From Flavobacterium johnsoniae (GTDB lineage: Bacteria; Bacteroidota; Bacteroidia; Flavobacteriales; Flavobacteriaceae): a DNA stretch of 64,000 bases. Of the stretch, positions 9,444 through 17,190 are shown one piece after another. The stretch is taken from NCBI RefSeq assembly GCF_030388325.1, contig NZ_CP103794.1, positions 3,348,001 to 3,412,000 on the forward strand, read 5' to 3'. The notes under the pieces are model-generated. The model saw only the letters and a list, made by a program, of their open reading frames with translations, did no database searches and had not been told where the DNA came from. The position numbers and the translations under genes are program-made. Each line of letters starts with the position of its first letter. Positions within the stretch are counted from its first letter, which is position 1.

Positions 9444-9471
9444 ATAATTAATTGATAATTGCAAAAAAAAA

Positions 9472-9645
9472 TTACTTTTTGCAATCTTTCGGAGCACAAG
9501 TTGCCGAATCGTCTTTGCAGCAATGGGTTGAACATTTTTCAGTGCAATTTTTCTCCGCATCAGTTTTTGACAAGTTTGCATAAGCGAAGATACTTCCAGC
9601 TGACAATACCAATGCTGCAAGAGTAAGGTACATTTTGTTTTTCAT
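9472..9645 (-). CDS. Cys-rich secreted small protein (57 aa)
   Basis: Short gene with a clear signal peptide (MYLTLAALVLSAGSIFAYA). The mature tail of about 33 residues carries six cysteines in NCTEKCSTHCCKDDSATC and APKDCKK. The cysteine spacing suggests metal or metalloid binding in the periplasm, but no named family is recognised. It is the last gene before a strong terminator and follows the SigZ-like sigma gene by 127 bases, so it could be the end of the arsenic transcript or a sigma target. The overlapping longer frame at 9429-9620 is a shadow without a signal peptide. Confidence 0.8.
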   Translation of the reverse strand: MKNKMYLTLAALVLSAGSIFAYANLSKTDAEKNCTEKCSTHCCKDDSATCAPKDCKK

Positions 9646-9772
9646 AATTTTAATTTTTAATGATTAATACTACTTAAGACGTACTAATCTAAAAATGATG
9701 CAGACTTTGCTGATTTTTTTTCTAACAGCCTGAATTTTTATATATGAACCTTCCGTAAATGATCCGGTGATA

Positions 9773-10336
9773 TCAGCATTTTCCTCCGCTGCATGATTTT
9801 TTAGAGGTAACATTCATAACATTTCCACGGCGGTCTAATTCAATACTGCAGCAATCCAGAAGCATTTCCTTTAATTTGGATCTGCCTCTTTGCACGCGAG
9901 ACCGTATGGAAGGATAGGCAAGGCTGTATTTTTCTGTTAAGTCTTTCTGTTTGATTCCATGTATTTCGCTGTCCATGATAATATCCCGATAGTCTTCCGG
10001 CAGGCGCTCAATGAATTTTATTAAACAGCAGTCCAGACTTTCCGAAGTATCAAAATCTGTTTCATGCATTACTTTTTGCATCATACATTCGGTCAGCTCC
10101 GATTTTTTATGATTTGAATTTTTTCGGTAATAGTCAATAATGGAATTTCTTGTGATTGTGAAAATCCAGCTTTTTAGTTTGCCTTCGTCGGTCAGTGATC
10201 CTAAATTCTCGTTTATCTTTATAAAAACTTCCTGCAAAACATCAGATGCATCGTGGGTATCATTTATGCGCGCCTTAATATACTTGCCTAAAATGATATA
10301 AAACTGATTGTGAATAGTATTTATTTCCAAACTCAT
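9773..10336 (-). CDS. sigZ: SigZ-like ECF sigma factor with Cys-rich tail
   Basis: ECF sigma factor of 187 residues. Region 2 is visible as TIHNQFYIILGKYIKAR with DASDVLQEVFIKI and the helix LKSWIFTITRNSIIDYYRKN. Region 4 is EIHGIKQKDLTEKYSLAYPS with RVQRGRSKLKEML. After the usual end there is an extension, DCCSIELDRRGNV..SKKSCSGGKC, with a CC pair and a terminal CxxxxC. Such tails are known in SigZ-type factors and could bind a metal(loid), which would give direct sensing without an anti-sigma factor; none is encoded nearby. It lies 33 bases downstream of a CC-tailed membrane protein gene. Sensing is inference. Confidence 0.85.
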   Translation of the reverse strand: MSLEINTIHNQFYIILGKYIKARINDTHDASDVLQEVFIKINENLGSLTDEGKLKSWIFTITRNSIIDYYRKNSNHKKSELTECMMQKVMHETDFDTSESLDCCLIKFIERLPEDYRDIIMDSEIHGIKQKDLTEKYSLAYPSIRSRVQRGRSKLKEMLLDCCSIELDRRGNVMNVTSKKSCSGGKC

Positions 10337-10369
10337 AGTTTTTATGTTCTGCTTATGCAGAAAGCGGGA

Positions 10370-10933
10370 TTAGCAACAATTGATTTTACCTCTGAAATTA
10401 TTCCAGATAAGGGCTGTTTTTGGCATGCATAAGAAAACATGAAGAAGTGCCATTAGGATAGCTCCCGGCAGTAGATTTACAATTAACAGATTAAAGAATC
10501 CCGGAGATTGATTGATATTGGAAATCATTATTTCCCCATTTTGAAAAGTAAACCTGATGGAGAGATAAACCGCAATTGACGCAAAATGAAACCCATTTAC
10601 GAATAAATGGACAATATATTCCCAGCGCGGAAGCCCTCCCATAAACTGCCTGCTGTCTTTCTCTATAAAAGCGTCATACCCGAGCACCATTATATCCAAA
10701 AGAACTATGGTTAAGCCTATTACAAAACTAGTATGATTATCCTGTTTCAAGAACAAAAAATAAAGGATTGCCGGAAAGAAAACAGCTCTCAATGTATGGG
10801 TAATGTGCTCGGTTTTACTTTCTTCCCGATTGTGAAGCTGGTATTTGAAAATATGCAGATAAAAGCCATCATACAAGGCCAAGACCGCAAAAAGGACAAG
10901 AAAGAAGGATGAAATGATAATTGCTGTTTCCAT
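10370..10933 (-). CDS. Multi-pass membrane protein, unknown function, CC tail
   Basis: A 187-residue hydrophobic protein with about five membrane segments (for example IIISSFFLVLFAVLALYDGF, VIGLTIVLLDIMVLGYDAFI, FFNLLIVNLLPGAILMALL) and a histidine-containing charged loop (REESKTEHITHTLR). It ends KINCC, two terminal cysteines like those on neighbouring products. I do not recognise a characterised family. Its position between a Crp/Fnr gene and the SigZ-like gene, all leftward with short gaps, suggests shared expression and possibly a signal-sensing or transport role. Confidence is in the gene, not the function. Confidence 0.75.
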   Translation of the reverse strand: METAIIISSFFLVLFAVLALYDGFYLHIFKYQLHNREESKTEHITHTLRAVFFPAILYFLFLKQDNHTSFVIGLTIVLLDIMVLGYDAFIEKDSRQFMGGLPRWEYIVHLFVNGFHFASIAVYLSIRFTFQNGEIMISNINQSPGFFNLLIVNLLPGAILMALLHVFLCMPKTALIWNNFRGKINCC

Positions 10934-11001
10934 TTTATTTTTGATTGATTATAAAAGCAAAACTATGGGGAAGCATAATTAAAACGAAGGACAAATGTCC
11001 T

Positions 11002-11577
11002 CTATTTTTGTGCTATCTCATTTCTTATCCTGCTGAGTGTCCTGCGTGTTATTCCAAGATAACTTGCAATATCATTTACTGAAGCCTTGTTTACAACTGC
11101 AGGCTGTTCCTTAAGCATGCGCATGTATTTTTCCTTTGCGGTTTCATTGCACAAAACACTGGCATACTGCTCCATAACCATATACTGCCGCTCGGCAATT
11201 GTCCTTCCTATATTCTGCCATAGCGGACTCTTCTGATAGAGAATCTGCAGGTCATTGTAACTGATTGTTATAAGCTGGGTATCTTCCACTGCCTGAATGG
11301 AAAGTTCCGAAGGCTGCTGCGAAATAAAGCTCTTATATGAAGCCGTGAGATTATTTTCAGCGCAGAAGCAGGAAGTCACTTCTTCGGATTTTTCATTTAT
11401 GTAATAGGTCCTGAGCAGTCCTTTCTTTATGAAAGCGGCCTCATGAGATGTTTTGCCAATTTCTGCAAAATAACTCCCTCTGCTTATAGTGCGTGTTTTG
11501 AAATATTGACCGTAATTTTCAAATTCCTGGTCGCTGACTGCAGCAATACTCCGCAAAAATAATTTAAAGCCTTCCAT
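11002..11577 (-). CDS. Crp/Fnr-family transcriptional regulator
   Basis: A 191-residue regulator with a cyclic-nucleotide-like beta-roll sensor (EIGKTSHEAAFIKKGLLRTYY, FCAENNLTASYKSFI) and a C-terminal HTH (ASVNDIASYLGITRRTLSRI). The first half carries ENYGQYF and no FeS cysteine cluster. The sensor is of the short Bacteroidota type, in which the ligand is generally unknown. The gene lies 20 bases after acr3 in the arsenic cluster and could fine-tune it or act on the downstream membrane/SigZ genes. The recognition helix RRTLSRIRNE differs from the ExxxR type of the two regulators at 32 and 45 kb, so it likely reads a different site. Confidence 0.88.
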   Translation of the reverse strand: MEGFKLFLRSIAAVSDQEFENYGQYFKTRTISRGSYFAEIGKTSHEAAFIKKGLLRTYYINEKSEEVTSCFCAENNLTASYKSFISQQPSELSIQAVEDTQLITISYNDLQILYQKSPLWQNIGRTIAERQYMVMEQYASVLCNETAKEKYMRMLKEQPAVVNKASVNDIASYLGITRRTLSRIRNEIAQK

Positions 11578-11597
11578 TCTTATGAATTTTTAAAAAC

Positions 11598-12677
11598 TTA
11601 CAAACTGTCAGTACGATTTGAATAGAACTTTTTTCTAAACCAGAAAGCAAGATTTACCAAGGCTATAAGAGCAGGCACTTCTACCAGAGGACCTATAACA
11701 CCTGCGAAGGCTTGTCCGCTGTTTATTCCAAATACTCCGATTGCCACGGCAATGGCAAGTTCAAAATTATTCCCTGTTGCTGTAAATGCAATAGATGTGG
11801 CTTTTGAATAGTCTGCCCCAAAATATTTGCCGATAAAGAAACTGATGATAAACATCAAAGTAAAGTAAATCACAAGCGGTATTGCAATGCGCACAACATC
11901 CATAGGGATCTGAACAATAAGTTCCCCTTTCAGGCTGAACATTACAATGATTGTAAAGAGCAATGAAATAAGAGTAATAGGTGAGATGAATGGCACGTAC
12001 TTATTCTCAAACCATTCAGAACCTTTTAAAGCTATCAAAGCATAACGGCTTATAATTCCAAGAGCAAAAGGAATACCTAAATAGATACCGACGCTCTCGG
12101 CAATCTGAGCAATGCTGATGTTCACCTCAAAACCGTCATATCCAAAATAGGGAGGGAGGATGGTTATAAAGATGTATGCATATACGCTATAAAGCAGCAC
12201 CTGAAAAATGCTGTTCAGGGCAATAAGCCCTGCAGCATATTCGCGGTTTCCGTCTGCCAGATCGTTCCATACCACAACCATTGCGATACAGCGAGCCAAA
12301 CCGATCAGGATCACTCCAATCATGTATTCAGGATATCCGTTCAAAAACAGCAATGCTAATAAAAACATCAAGACAGGGCCTACAATCCAATTTAGGAATA
12401 AAGAGGCACCCAAGACTTTTGTGTTTTTGAAAACCTGTCCCATCTGCTCATATTTTACTTTTGCCAGAGGCGGATACATCATCAGGATAAGCCCTATTGC
12501 CAATGGAATGTTTGTTGTTCCGCTGGAGAAAGAATTGATGAAATCTCCGCTGGAAGGAATAAAATATCCTATTGCCACTCCTATTGCCATGGCAAGAAAA
12601 ATCCAAAGGGTCAAGAAGCGGTCAAGGAAGCCTAGTTTTTTGCGTTTGACGGCTGGCGCACAGTTATTTGCTGACAT
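11598..12677 (-). CDS. acr3: ACR3-family arsenite efflux permease
   Basis: Inner-membrane As(III) extrusion carrier of 359 residues with ten predicted membrane segments (from [20 protein letters not shown] to [20 protein letters not shown]). Conserved ACR3 stretches include the permease core [18 protein letters not shown], whose Cys corresponds to the conserved functional cysteine of TM4, and [20 protein letters not shown] in TM9. The N terminus has an extra cysteine (SANNCAPAV). It follows the arsenate-reductase-like gene by one base. In this operon it would export the arsenite produced by that reductase. Confidence 0.95.
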   Translation of the reverse strand: MSANNCAPAVKRKKLGFLDRFLTLWIFLAMAIGVAIGYFIPSSGDFINSFSSGTTNIPLAIGLILMMYPPLAKVKYEQMGQVFKNTKVLGASLFLNWIVGPVLMFLLALLFLNGYPEYMIGVILIGLARCIAMVVVWNDLADGNREYAAGLIALNSIFQVLLYSVYAYIFITILPPYFGYDGFEVNISIAQIAESVGIYLGIPFALGIISRYALIALKGSEWFENKYVPFISPITLISLLFTIIVMFSLKGELIVQIPMDVVRIAIPLVIYFTLMFIISFFIGKYFGADYSKATSIAFTATGNNFELAIAVAIGVFGINSGQAFAGVIGPLVEVPALIALVNLAFWFRKKFYSNRTDSL

Positions 12678-12678
12678 T

Positions 12679-13293
12679 TTATTTTTTTATTTGCGAGAAT
12701 ACGTAAAACATTTCAGTTCCTATCTGCAGGCTGCGCTCCAGATAAGTTTCCTTCTGCTGAGGCGTTCCGTCAGAAATTTTTGGATCTTCAAAAGTGATCG
12801 GAATTCTTTTCTCTGCTCCTGCTATAAAAGGGCATCCGCCGTCAGCCTGTGAGCAGGTCATTATTGCGGCGAATCCGCTTTCAGGATTGAAATCATCATC
12901 ATAGGTTTTGGAAAAACCAATGACAGGAAGTTCGTCAGCTGAATATTTTATGGAATAAAAAGGGTTCGATCCCTCTGAAAGAGTTTTGATGTTGAATCCT
13001 GAATACTTCAAAGTCTCCGCAGCCATCGGGAAAAGAGCAGTGGCCTCAGTTCCTCCTGAATAGCATGAGACATTTTTTACATCATAAAAGGCAGCCGCTG
13101 TCTGCGCCCATACCTGCGAGAGATGGCTTCTTCTTGAATTATGAGTACAGATTAAATTTAACCTGGTTTCCAGATTATTGTCAACTTTAGTCTGAATGAA
13201 GTCGATTAATGGCTGCAGGACTGCTTTGCGATCTTCGGAGATTTGCTTAAAATCAAATGATTTAACGGTATTCTCAATTTGCGGATATAACAT
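12679..13293 (-). CDS. arsC: Low-molecular-weight phosphatase-type arsenate reductase
   Basis: Reduces arsenate to arsenite in the cytoplasm. The signature loop [18 protein letters not shown] holds the CX5R phosphatase motif near residue 55. Further family features are [19 protein letters not shown] and the redox cysteines [12 protein letters not shown] longer frame reaches 13365, but the start [10 protein letters not shown] at 13293 is preferred because it leaves 44 bases to the upstream gene instead of overlapping it. This form, with a helical N-terminal extension, is common in Bacteroidota. The product feeds Acr3, encoded one base downstream. Confidence 0.9.
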   Translation of the reverse strand: MLYPQIENTVKSFDFKQISEDRKAVLQPLIDFIQTKVDNNLETRLNLICTHNSRRSHLSQVWAQTAAAFYDVKNVSCYSGGTEATALFPMAAETLKYSGFNIKTLSEGSNPFYSIKYSADELPVIGFSKTYDDDFNPESGFAAIMTCSQADGGCPFIAGAEKRIPITFEDPKISDGTPQQKETYLERSLQIGTEMFYVFSQIKK

Positions 13294-13337
13294 AGTTTTG
13301 TGGGCTGTAAAAGGTTTATTAATTATCTCTTTAATGA

Positions 13338-13811
13338 TTAGCAGCATCCTCCGCCTGGAGTGCATGAATTAGCATTGTCCGCATTTAGCTGAGATAATTT
13401 TACTTTAGGTTTGTCAGATGGAATACCGCACTGTTCCTGAGCAAGACAGGCTGTCTGTTTATTGAGTAGAGTGAAGTTTTTACCGTTAAAGTCCAAATCG
13501 TATTTCCCGATGGTTGTGTTCTGGTATTCTACCTCAATTTCATAATCTTCAATTCCCAATACTTTTTCTGAAAGCTCAATGATATGAATCAGTTTCTGAG
13601 GTTTAAGCCTGTGCTCGTAGTCGTTGGCATCCCAAAGCTGGAAATTTACGACAGTCTCTTTTCTTACTGTTCCTCCGCAGTCGATGAAGTTTTTGGTAAC
13701 CAGACCTACTTCGGTTACATGAAAATATTCTGGTACAAATGTGCCGTCTGGCAGTTCAAAATTTACAGCCTCAACTGTTTTAAGCACTTCTTTAATTTCT
13801 GAAAGTTTCAT
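13338..13811 (-). CDS. DUF6428 family protein of arsenic operons
   Basis: A 157-residue soluble protein beginning MKLSEIKEVLKTVEAVNFEL, followed by HVTEVGLVTKNFIDCGG, as in the DUF6428 family found beside arsC and acr3 in Bacteroidota. It ends SCTPGGGCC, a glycine/cysteine tail with three thiols that could bind As(III). No catalytic signature is recognised. Its position between the GNAT and ArsC-like genes supports a role in arsenic handling, for example metallochaperone delivery, but that is inference. Additional internal cysteines appear in TACLAQEQCGIPS. Confidence 0.85.
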   Translation of the reverse strand: MKLSEIKEVLKTVEAVNFELPDGTFVPEYFHVTEVGLVTKNFIDCGGTVRKETVVNFQLWDANDYEHRLKPQKLIHIIELSEKVLGIEDYEIEVEYQNTTIGKYDLDFNGKNFTLLNKQTACLAQEQCGIPSDKPKVKLSQLNADNANSCTPGGGCC

Positions 13812-13844
13812 AATTTTTTATATTTAGTTAAACTATATTTTTTA

Positions 13845-14330
13845 TTAATTAATAAGACTGCTTCTTCTTTCAAGAAGCGCAGTATCTCTCCAGATACCAT
13901 TTTGTTTTCCGATTTTCTCCCTTGTTCCAAGTATCCTGAAGCCTGCTTTTTCATGAATGCGGAGACTTGCCGTGTTCTCAGGAAAGATCCCTGCCTGAAG
14001 CGTCCAGATTCCTTCTGTTTCACTCTGTTTTACAAGTTCCTTTAAAAGGGCAAGACCAATTCCTTTTCCTGAATTTGCAGGATCCACGTATACGCTCACT
14101 TCTGCAACTCCAGCGTAAACGCAGCGGGAAGAAACAGGGGTAAGGGCAGCCCATCCAATTACTTTGTTATTTTCTTCCATCACAATTCGGCAAGATGCAA
14201 GATGAGACTGATCCCAGTCTTCCCACGAAGGGGCGCTGGTCTGGAACGTGGCGTTGCCGGTATCAATTCCTTTTTGATAGATTGATTTTACTTGATTCCA
14301 GTCTTCAACTAATAGTTTTCTGATTTCCAT
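13845..14330 (-). CDS. GNAT acetyltransferase, ArsN/PPT-acetyltransferase type
   Basis: A 161-residue acetyltransferase with the acetyl-CoA-binding pattern VYVDPANSGKGIGLALLKEL. It has the phosphinothricin-acetyltransferase-like features IYQKGIDTGNATFQTSAPSW, SRCVYAGVAEVSVY and HEKAGFR. ArsN1-type members in ars operons N-acetylate organoarsenical antibiotics such as arsinothricin, and relatives act on phosphinothricin. The gene lies 10 bases downstream of arsR and 33 upstream of the DUF6428 gene, which makes the arsenic role plausible. The family is clear; the substrate is inferred. Confidence 0.88.
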   Translation of the reverse strand: MEIRKLLVEDWNQVKSIYQKGIDTGNATFQTSAPSWEDWDQSHLASCRIVMEENNKVIGWAALTPVSSRCVYAGVAEVSVYVDPANSGKGIGLALLKELVKQSETEGIWTLQAGIFPENTASLRIHEKAGFRILGTREKIGKQNGIWRDTALLERRSSLIN

Positions 14331-14340
14331 ATCTCTTAGA

Positions 14341-14673
14341 TTAACAGCATTCGTTTTTCTTTTTTGCTAAATGATCAGATATGTGCTCAAAAAAGCCTTT
14401 TATCTTTTCCAGCCCAGGCTCATTGATGCAGTAACAGATAGAATTTCCTTCGATGCTTCCTTTAATCAGTCCTGCATTTTTCAATTCTTTCAGATGCTGT
14501 GAAACTGTCGGCTGTGAAAGGGGAAGTTCGTTTACAATATCTCCGCAGATGCAGGCATCCACTTTTAATAAATATTCCATAATAGCAATACGCGCAGGAT
14601 GGCCCAGCGCCTTGGCTAAAACAGCCAGCTCATTCTGGCTTTCTGTAAAGTGATCTGTTTTTGTTGCTCCCAT
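14341..14673 (-). CDS. arsR: ArsR-family metalloregulatory repressor
   Basis: Winged-helix repressor released from DNA by As(III). The DNA-binding region PLSQPTVSQHLKELKNAG is clear. The site DACICGDIV supplies the CxC ligands of helix 3 typical of As(III)/Sb(III) sensors, and the C terminus ends KKKNECC, giving extra thiols. The start MGATKTDHF at 14673 is preferred to the longer frame (14721). A palindrome just upstream would be the operator, and the longer start would place it inside the gene. It heads a leftward run of nine genes with gaps of 1-127 bases ending at the terminator near 9430. Confidence 0.93.
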   Translation of the reverse strand: MGATKTDHFTESQNELAVLAKALGHPARIAIMEYLLKVDACICGDIVNELPLSQPTVSQHLKELKNAGLIKGSIEGNSICYCINEPGLEKIKGFFEHISDHLAKKKNECC

Positions 14674-14685
14674 CGTTTTATATTT

Positions 14686-14697
14686 ATATTGCAATAT
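14686..14697. promoter_or_regulatory. Candidate ArsR operator
   Basis: Perfect 12-bp palindrome ATATTGCAATAT, 13 bases upstream of the preferred arsR start, in a position to block the operon promoter. The functional assignment is inference from position and symmetry. Confidence 0.5.
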
Positions 14698-14928
14698 TAC
14701 GATATAAAATTGAATAAGCAATGATTTATGTTGTTATTTTTAATTTGTTTAATTGCTTTGAGAGTGATTTAATTTGAAAAATCTCTTAAAATATTGTTAA
14801 GGTGCTATTCTGGTCTTTGTGTTTACTAGGTATTTGAGTGGTTTGAATCCTGAATGGTTAACTTGACAGGATTTATAAATAATCTATTTTTTGAAGTAAA
14901 AGCTCGTTAAATGGTTTGTAAAAGGCAT

Positions 14929-14965
14929 AAAAAAAACGCTAAATCGAAAGATTTAACGTTTTTTT
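14929..14965. terminator. Bidirectional terminator preceding element copy 2
   Basis: Stem TAAATC-GAAA-GATTTA extended by ACG/CGT past one mismatch, and flanked by a run of A on the left and T7 on the right. It would stop leftward transcription from the AraC gene after passing the 129-nt element. Confidence 0.75.
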
Positions 14966-14971
14966 AAGAGT

Positions 14972-15100
14972 GACCCTTACTGAACAATTTACAAACCATT
15001 TTATGAATGATTTAAAGAAATTAGCCTATTTTCAAGTGAATTTGTGAGATTATTATCTTGTTCTTTCATTTCTGAGCGGTTTGTATGTATCGTAGGGGTA
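14972..15100 (+). repeat. 129-nt structured micropeptide element, copy 2
   Basis: Same architecture as the copy at 7664: ACCCTTAC (14973-14980) with GTAGGGGT (15092-15099, one T-G wobble), and ACAAACC (14991-14997) with GGTTTGT (15078-15084). The distances are identical. An exact 14-nt reverse complement of the 5' arm region lies upstream at 14909-14922 and could compete for pairing across the terminator. It sits between the start of arsR and the end of the AraC gene. Confidence 0.85.
15003..15047 (+). CDS. 14-aa micropeptide MNDLKKLAYFQVNL, copy 2
   Basis: Identical to copy 1 at the DNA level through codon 14; the stop is TGA instead of TAA. See the element entry for structure. Coding status is inferred from the synonymous-only pattern across copies. 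Confidence 0.6.
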   Translation: MNDLKKLAYFQVNL

Positions 15101-15262
15101 AAACAATTGTTCAATTAATTTTTAATGTGATAAAAGTTTCCTTTATAAATTTTGATTATTTCCTTTAAATAATACGCATAGTTAGAAGCAAATTCAAATT
15201 TCCAAAATATCTCTATCATAATTTACCCATGATAAATTTTAAAATGGAGTTGTTGAAAAAAA

Positions 15263-16171
15263 TCAATTTAGGCTTCTATACTCCTTAGGTGTCTTTCCTG
15301 TCTTAGTTTTAAATAGTTTGCTAAAATACTGCGGGTATTCAAAACCGAGAGAATAGGCAATTTCTGCAACAGAAGAATCGGTATTCATTAAAATGCTTTT
15401 GGCTTCTTCCATGAGAAAATAATGAATATGATCTTGGGCATTCATTCCAGTTTCTTTTTTTAGCAAATCTGTTAAGTAATTTGGAGATAAATGAAGTGCA
15501 TCTGCAAGATCTTTTACTGTTGGAAGTCCGTTCTTTTTTAAATCACTTTTGTTAAAGTATTCCTTAATAATGTTTTCTGCTTTAGCAACAATATCGCGGT
15601 TTGCATTCTTTCTGGTTATAAACTGTCGGCCGTAATAGCGTGAACAGTAATTTAGCAGGAGTTCAATATTAGAAACGATTAAAGTCTGGCTGTGATTGTC
15701 GATATTTTCCTGAAGTTCGTTTTGAATCTTTACAACACAGTCATGCAATATCTGTTTTTCTTTTTCAGAAAGGTGTAAGGCTTCGGATGTTTCATAGGAG
15801 AAAAACGTGTATTCTTTCATTTTTAATCCCAGAGAAGTATTGCGGATAAGGTCTGGATGAAAAAAAAGTCCCCATCCCATCATGTCGTCTCTTTTTTCAA
15901 TTTCATTATCCATCGTCATTGTCTGTTTGGGAGCGATGCAGATTAGGCTTCCTTCTTGAAAATCATATGTCTGCTTGCCGTATCGGAGTCCGTTTGCACA
16001 ATAATTTTTAAACATTATCGAATAAAAATCACAGCAGATGCGCGTGCCTTCTTCGACATATTCGTCTACTTTGCTAAAATCGATAACAGCCACCAGCGGA
16101 TGATTGATATTGCCCTGCTGCACAAACTTATTTATGTCGGAAATGCTTTTTAGATTGATTATCGGTTTCAT
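15263..16171 (-). CDS. AraC-family transcriptional regulator
   Basis: A 302-residue regulator with an N-terminal cupin-like sensor half and a C-terminal double HTH domain (about residues 195-300). The domain is seen as VKDLADALHLSPNYLTDLLK, ETGMNAQDHIHYFLMEEAKS and VAEIAYSLGFEYPQYFSKLF, ending KTGKTPKEYRSLN. The sensor carries SLICIAPKQTMTMDNE. The ligand is unknown. It is the last of four leftward genes with the membrane protein, DUF2147 and SDR genes, and may control them. The first part of the downstream gap contains no ORF and holds element copy 2. Confidence 0.92.
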   Translation of the reverse strand: MKPIINLKSISDINKFVQQGNINHPLVAVIDFSKVDEYVEEGTRICCDFYSIMFKNYCANGLRYGKQTYDFQEGSLICIAPKQTMTMDNEIEKRDDMMGWGLFFHPDLIRNTSLGLKMKEYTFFSYETSEALHLSEKEKQILHDCVVKIQNELQENIDNHSQTLIVSNIELLLNYCSRYYGRQFITRKNANRDIVAKAENIIKEYFNKSDLKKNGLPTVKDLADALHLSPNYLTDLLKKETGMNAQDHIHYFLMEEAKSILMNTDSSVAEIAYSLGFEYPQYFSKLFKTKTGKTPKEYRSLN

Positions 16172-16213
16172 ATTCTCTTGATCAAAAACAAATTATTAAT
16201 TTACTTTAACTCT

Positions 16214-16732
16214 TTAGTTTAAAATTTTTGCATTGCTTAATTCTGCTACTATCATTTCGTAATATGCATTGGCTCTCTCCTGCGAAAAATAATCAACCAT
16301 TAATCCGGCTAAGGCAAAAAAGGCAAGTCCAAGGCCTAATCCATGAAGAGCTGGATTTTTAGAGAACCAAAAGAGCAGCAGTGAAATAGGAAAAAAAACA
16401 ACAGCCACAATTTTTGATATTGTATATCCGATTTGAAAATCTTCAACACGTTTTTTTTCGGCTTTTACAAAAGCATGATGGTCTTTTTCAAAATCCTGTT
16501 TATAGGATGTTAATCGGTTATTGTTTGAAACAATCATAGAGAAACCAATTGCTGTGTAAACTATTCCCACTACAATTAAAGGAATAACTAATGCTTTGGC
16601 ATTCAAGGTAGAACCAAATTTTCCAAATAAAATGCCTCCAATGATCGTGATAATACCAAAGTTAGTGATAAAATAGGCTTCAAATAATTCGCCTGTGATC
16701 CAATTTAGAGTATGATTGTAAAAATTCATCAT
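16214..16732 (-). CDS. Four-TM membrane protein, unknown function
   Basis: A 172-residue protein with hydrophobic segments FITNFGIITIIGGILFG, ALVIPLIVVGIVYTAIGFSM, IVAVVFFPISLLLFW and GLGLAFFALAGLMVDYF. A charged cytoplasmic-like loop (SYKQDFEKDHHAFVKAEKKR) separates the second and third. The start overlaps the DUF2147 stop by 4 bases, so the two are translationally coupled. No characterised family is recognised. Co-occurrence with DUF2147 and an SDR suggests an envelope-related metabolic role, but this is weak. Confidence 0.78.
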   Translation of the reverse strand: MMNFYNHTLNWITGELFEAYFITNFGIITIIGGILFGKFGSTLNAKALVIPLIVVGIVYTAIGFSMIVSNNNRLTSYKQDFEKDHHAFVKAEKKRVEDFQIGYTISKIVAVVFFPISLLLFWFSKNPALHGLGLGLAFFALAGLMVDYFSQERANAYYEMIVAELSNAKILN

Positions 16733-17166
16733 TTATATCTATGCCAAGTTACTGTTTTTCCTAATAAGGATATTCCTAAATAGCCTCTTAAATTGAGTTT
16801 GCCATCTTCAATCCATGCTTTGCAGGTATAGGTATCGCCGCTTGGAGGATCGTAAATTTTCCCGTTAGTGTACTCTTTACCGTTCCATTCTAATCCTGTT
16901 AAGCTGGTTATGCCAAGAATGTTTCTGCTTCTCAATCTTACATCTGGGTTTTTGCTGTCTTTTTTAGAAGTTATGCCATCTTTTTCAACCACAAGATTTC
17001 CCCATAAAAGTTTGGCCGAATAATTAGCGCCATCTTTAAAAAACTCCATTCGGACATCCTTTTTATCAGATTCCCACACGCCGACTATCGATTTCTCATT
17101 AACTTGAGCCTGCATTTTAGAGGCCACGGCCAATAAAATCAAAAACAAAATTTTAGCTGTCTTCAT
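16729..17166 (-). CDS. DUF2147 secreted protein
   Basis: A 145-residue protein with a signal peptide (ILFLILLAVASKMQAQ) and a DUF2147 domain. The domain begins SIVGVWESDKKDVRMEFFKDG, contains GLEWNGKEYTNGKIYDPPSGDTY and ends LRGYLGISLLGKTVTWHR. DUF2147 proteins are small beta-rich periplasmic proteins; some are linked to phenylacetate or lipid stress, but no reaction is established. It lies between the SDR gene (24-base gap) and the membrane protein gene (4-base overlap). Confidence 0.85.
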   Translation of the reverse strand: MKTAKILFLILLAVASKMQAQVNEKSIVGVWESDKKDVRMEFFKDGANYSAKLLWGNLVVEKDGITSKKDSKNPDVRLRSRNILGITSLTGLEWNGKEYTNGKIYDPPSGDTYTCKAWIEDGKLNLRGYLGISLLGKTVTWHRYK

Positions 17167-17190
17167 CGTTTTTATTTTTATGCATAGGTT

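Noticed and set aside
9429..9620. 63-codon frame on the minus strand
   Set aside because: The overlapping shorter frame 9472-9645 has a signal peptide and cysteine motif, so this one is a shadow.
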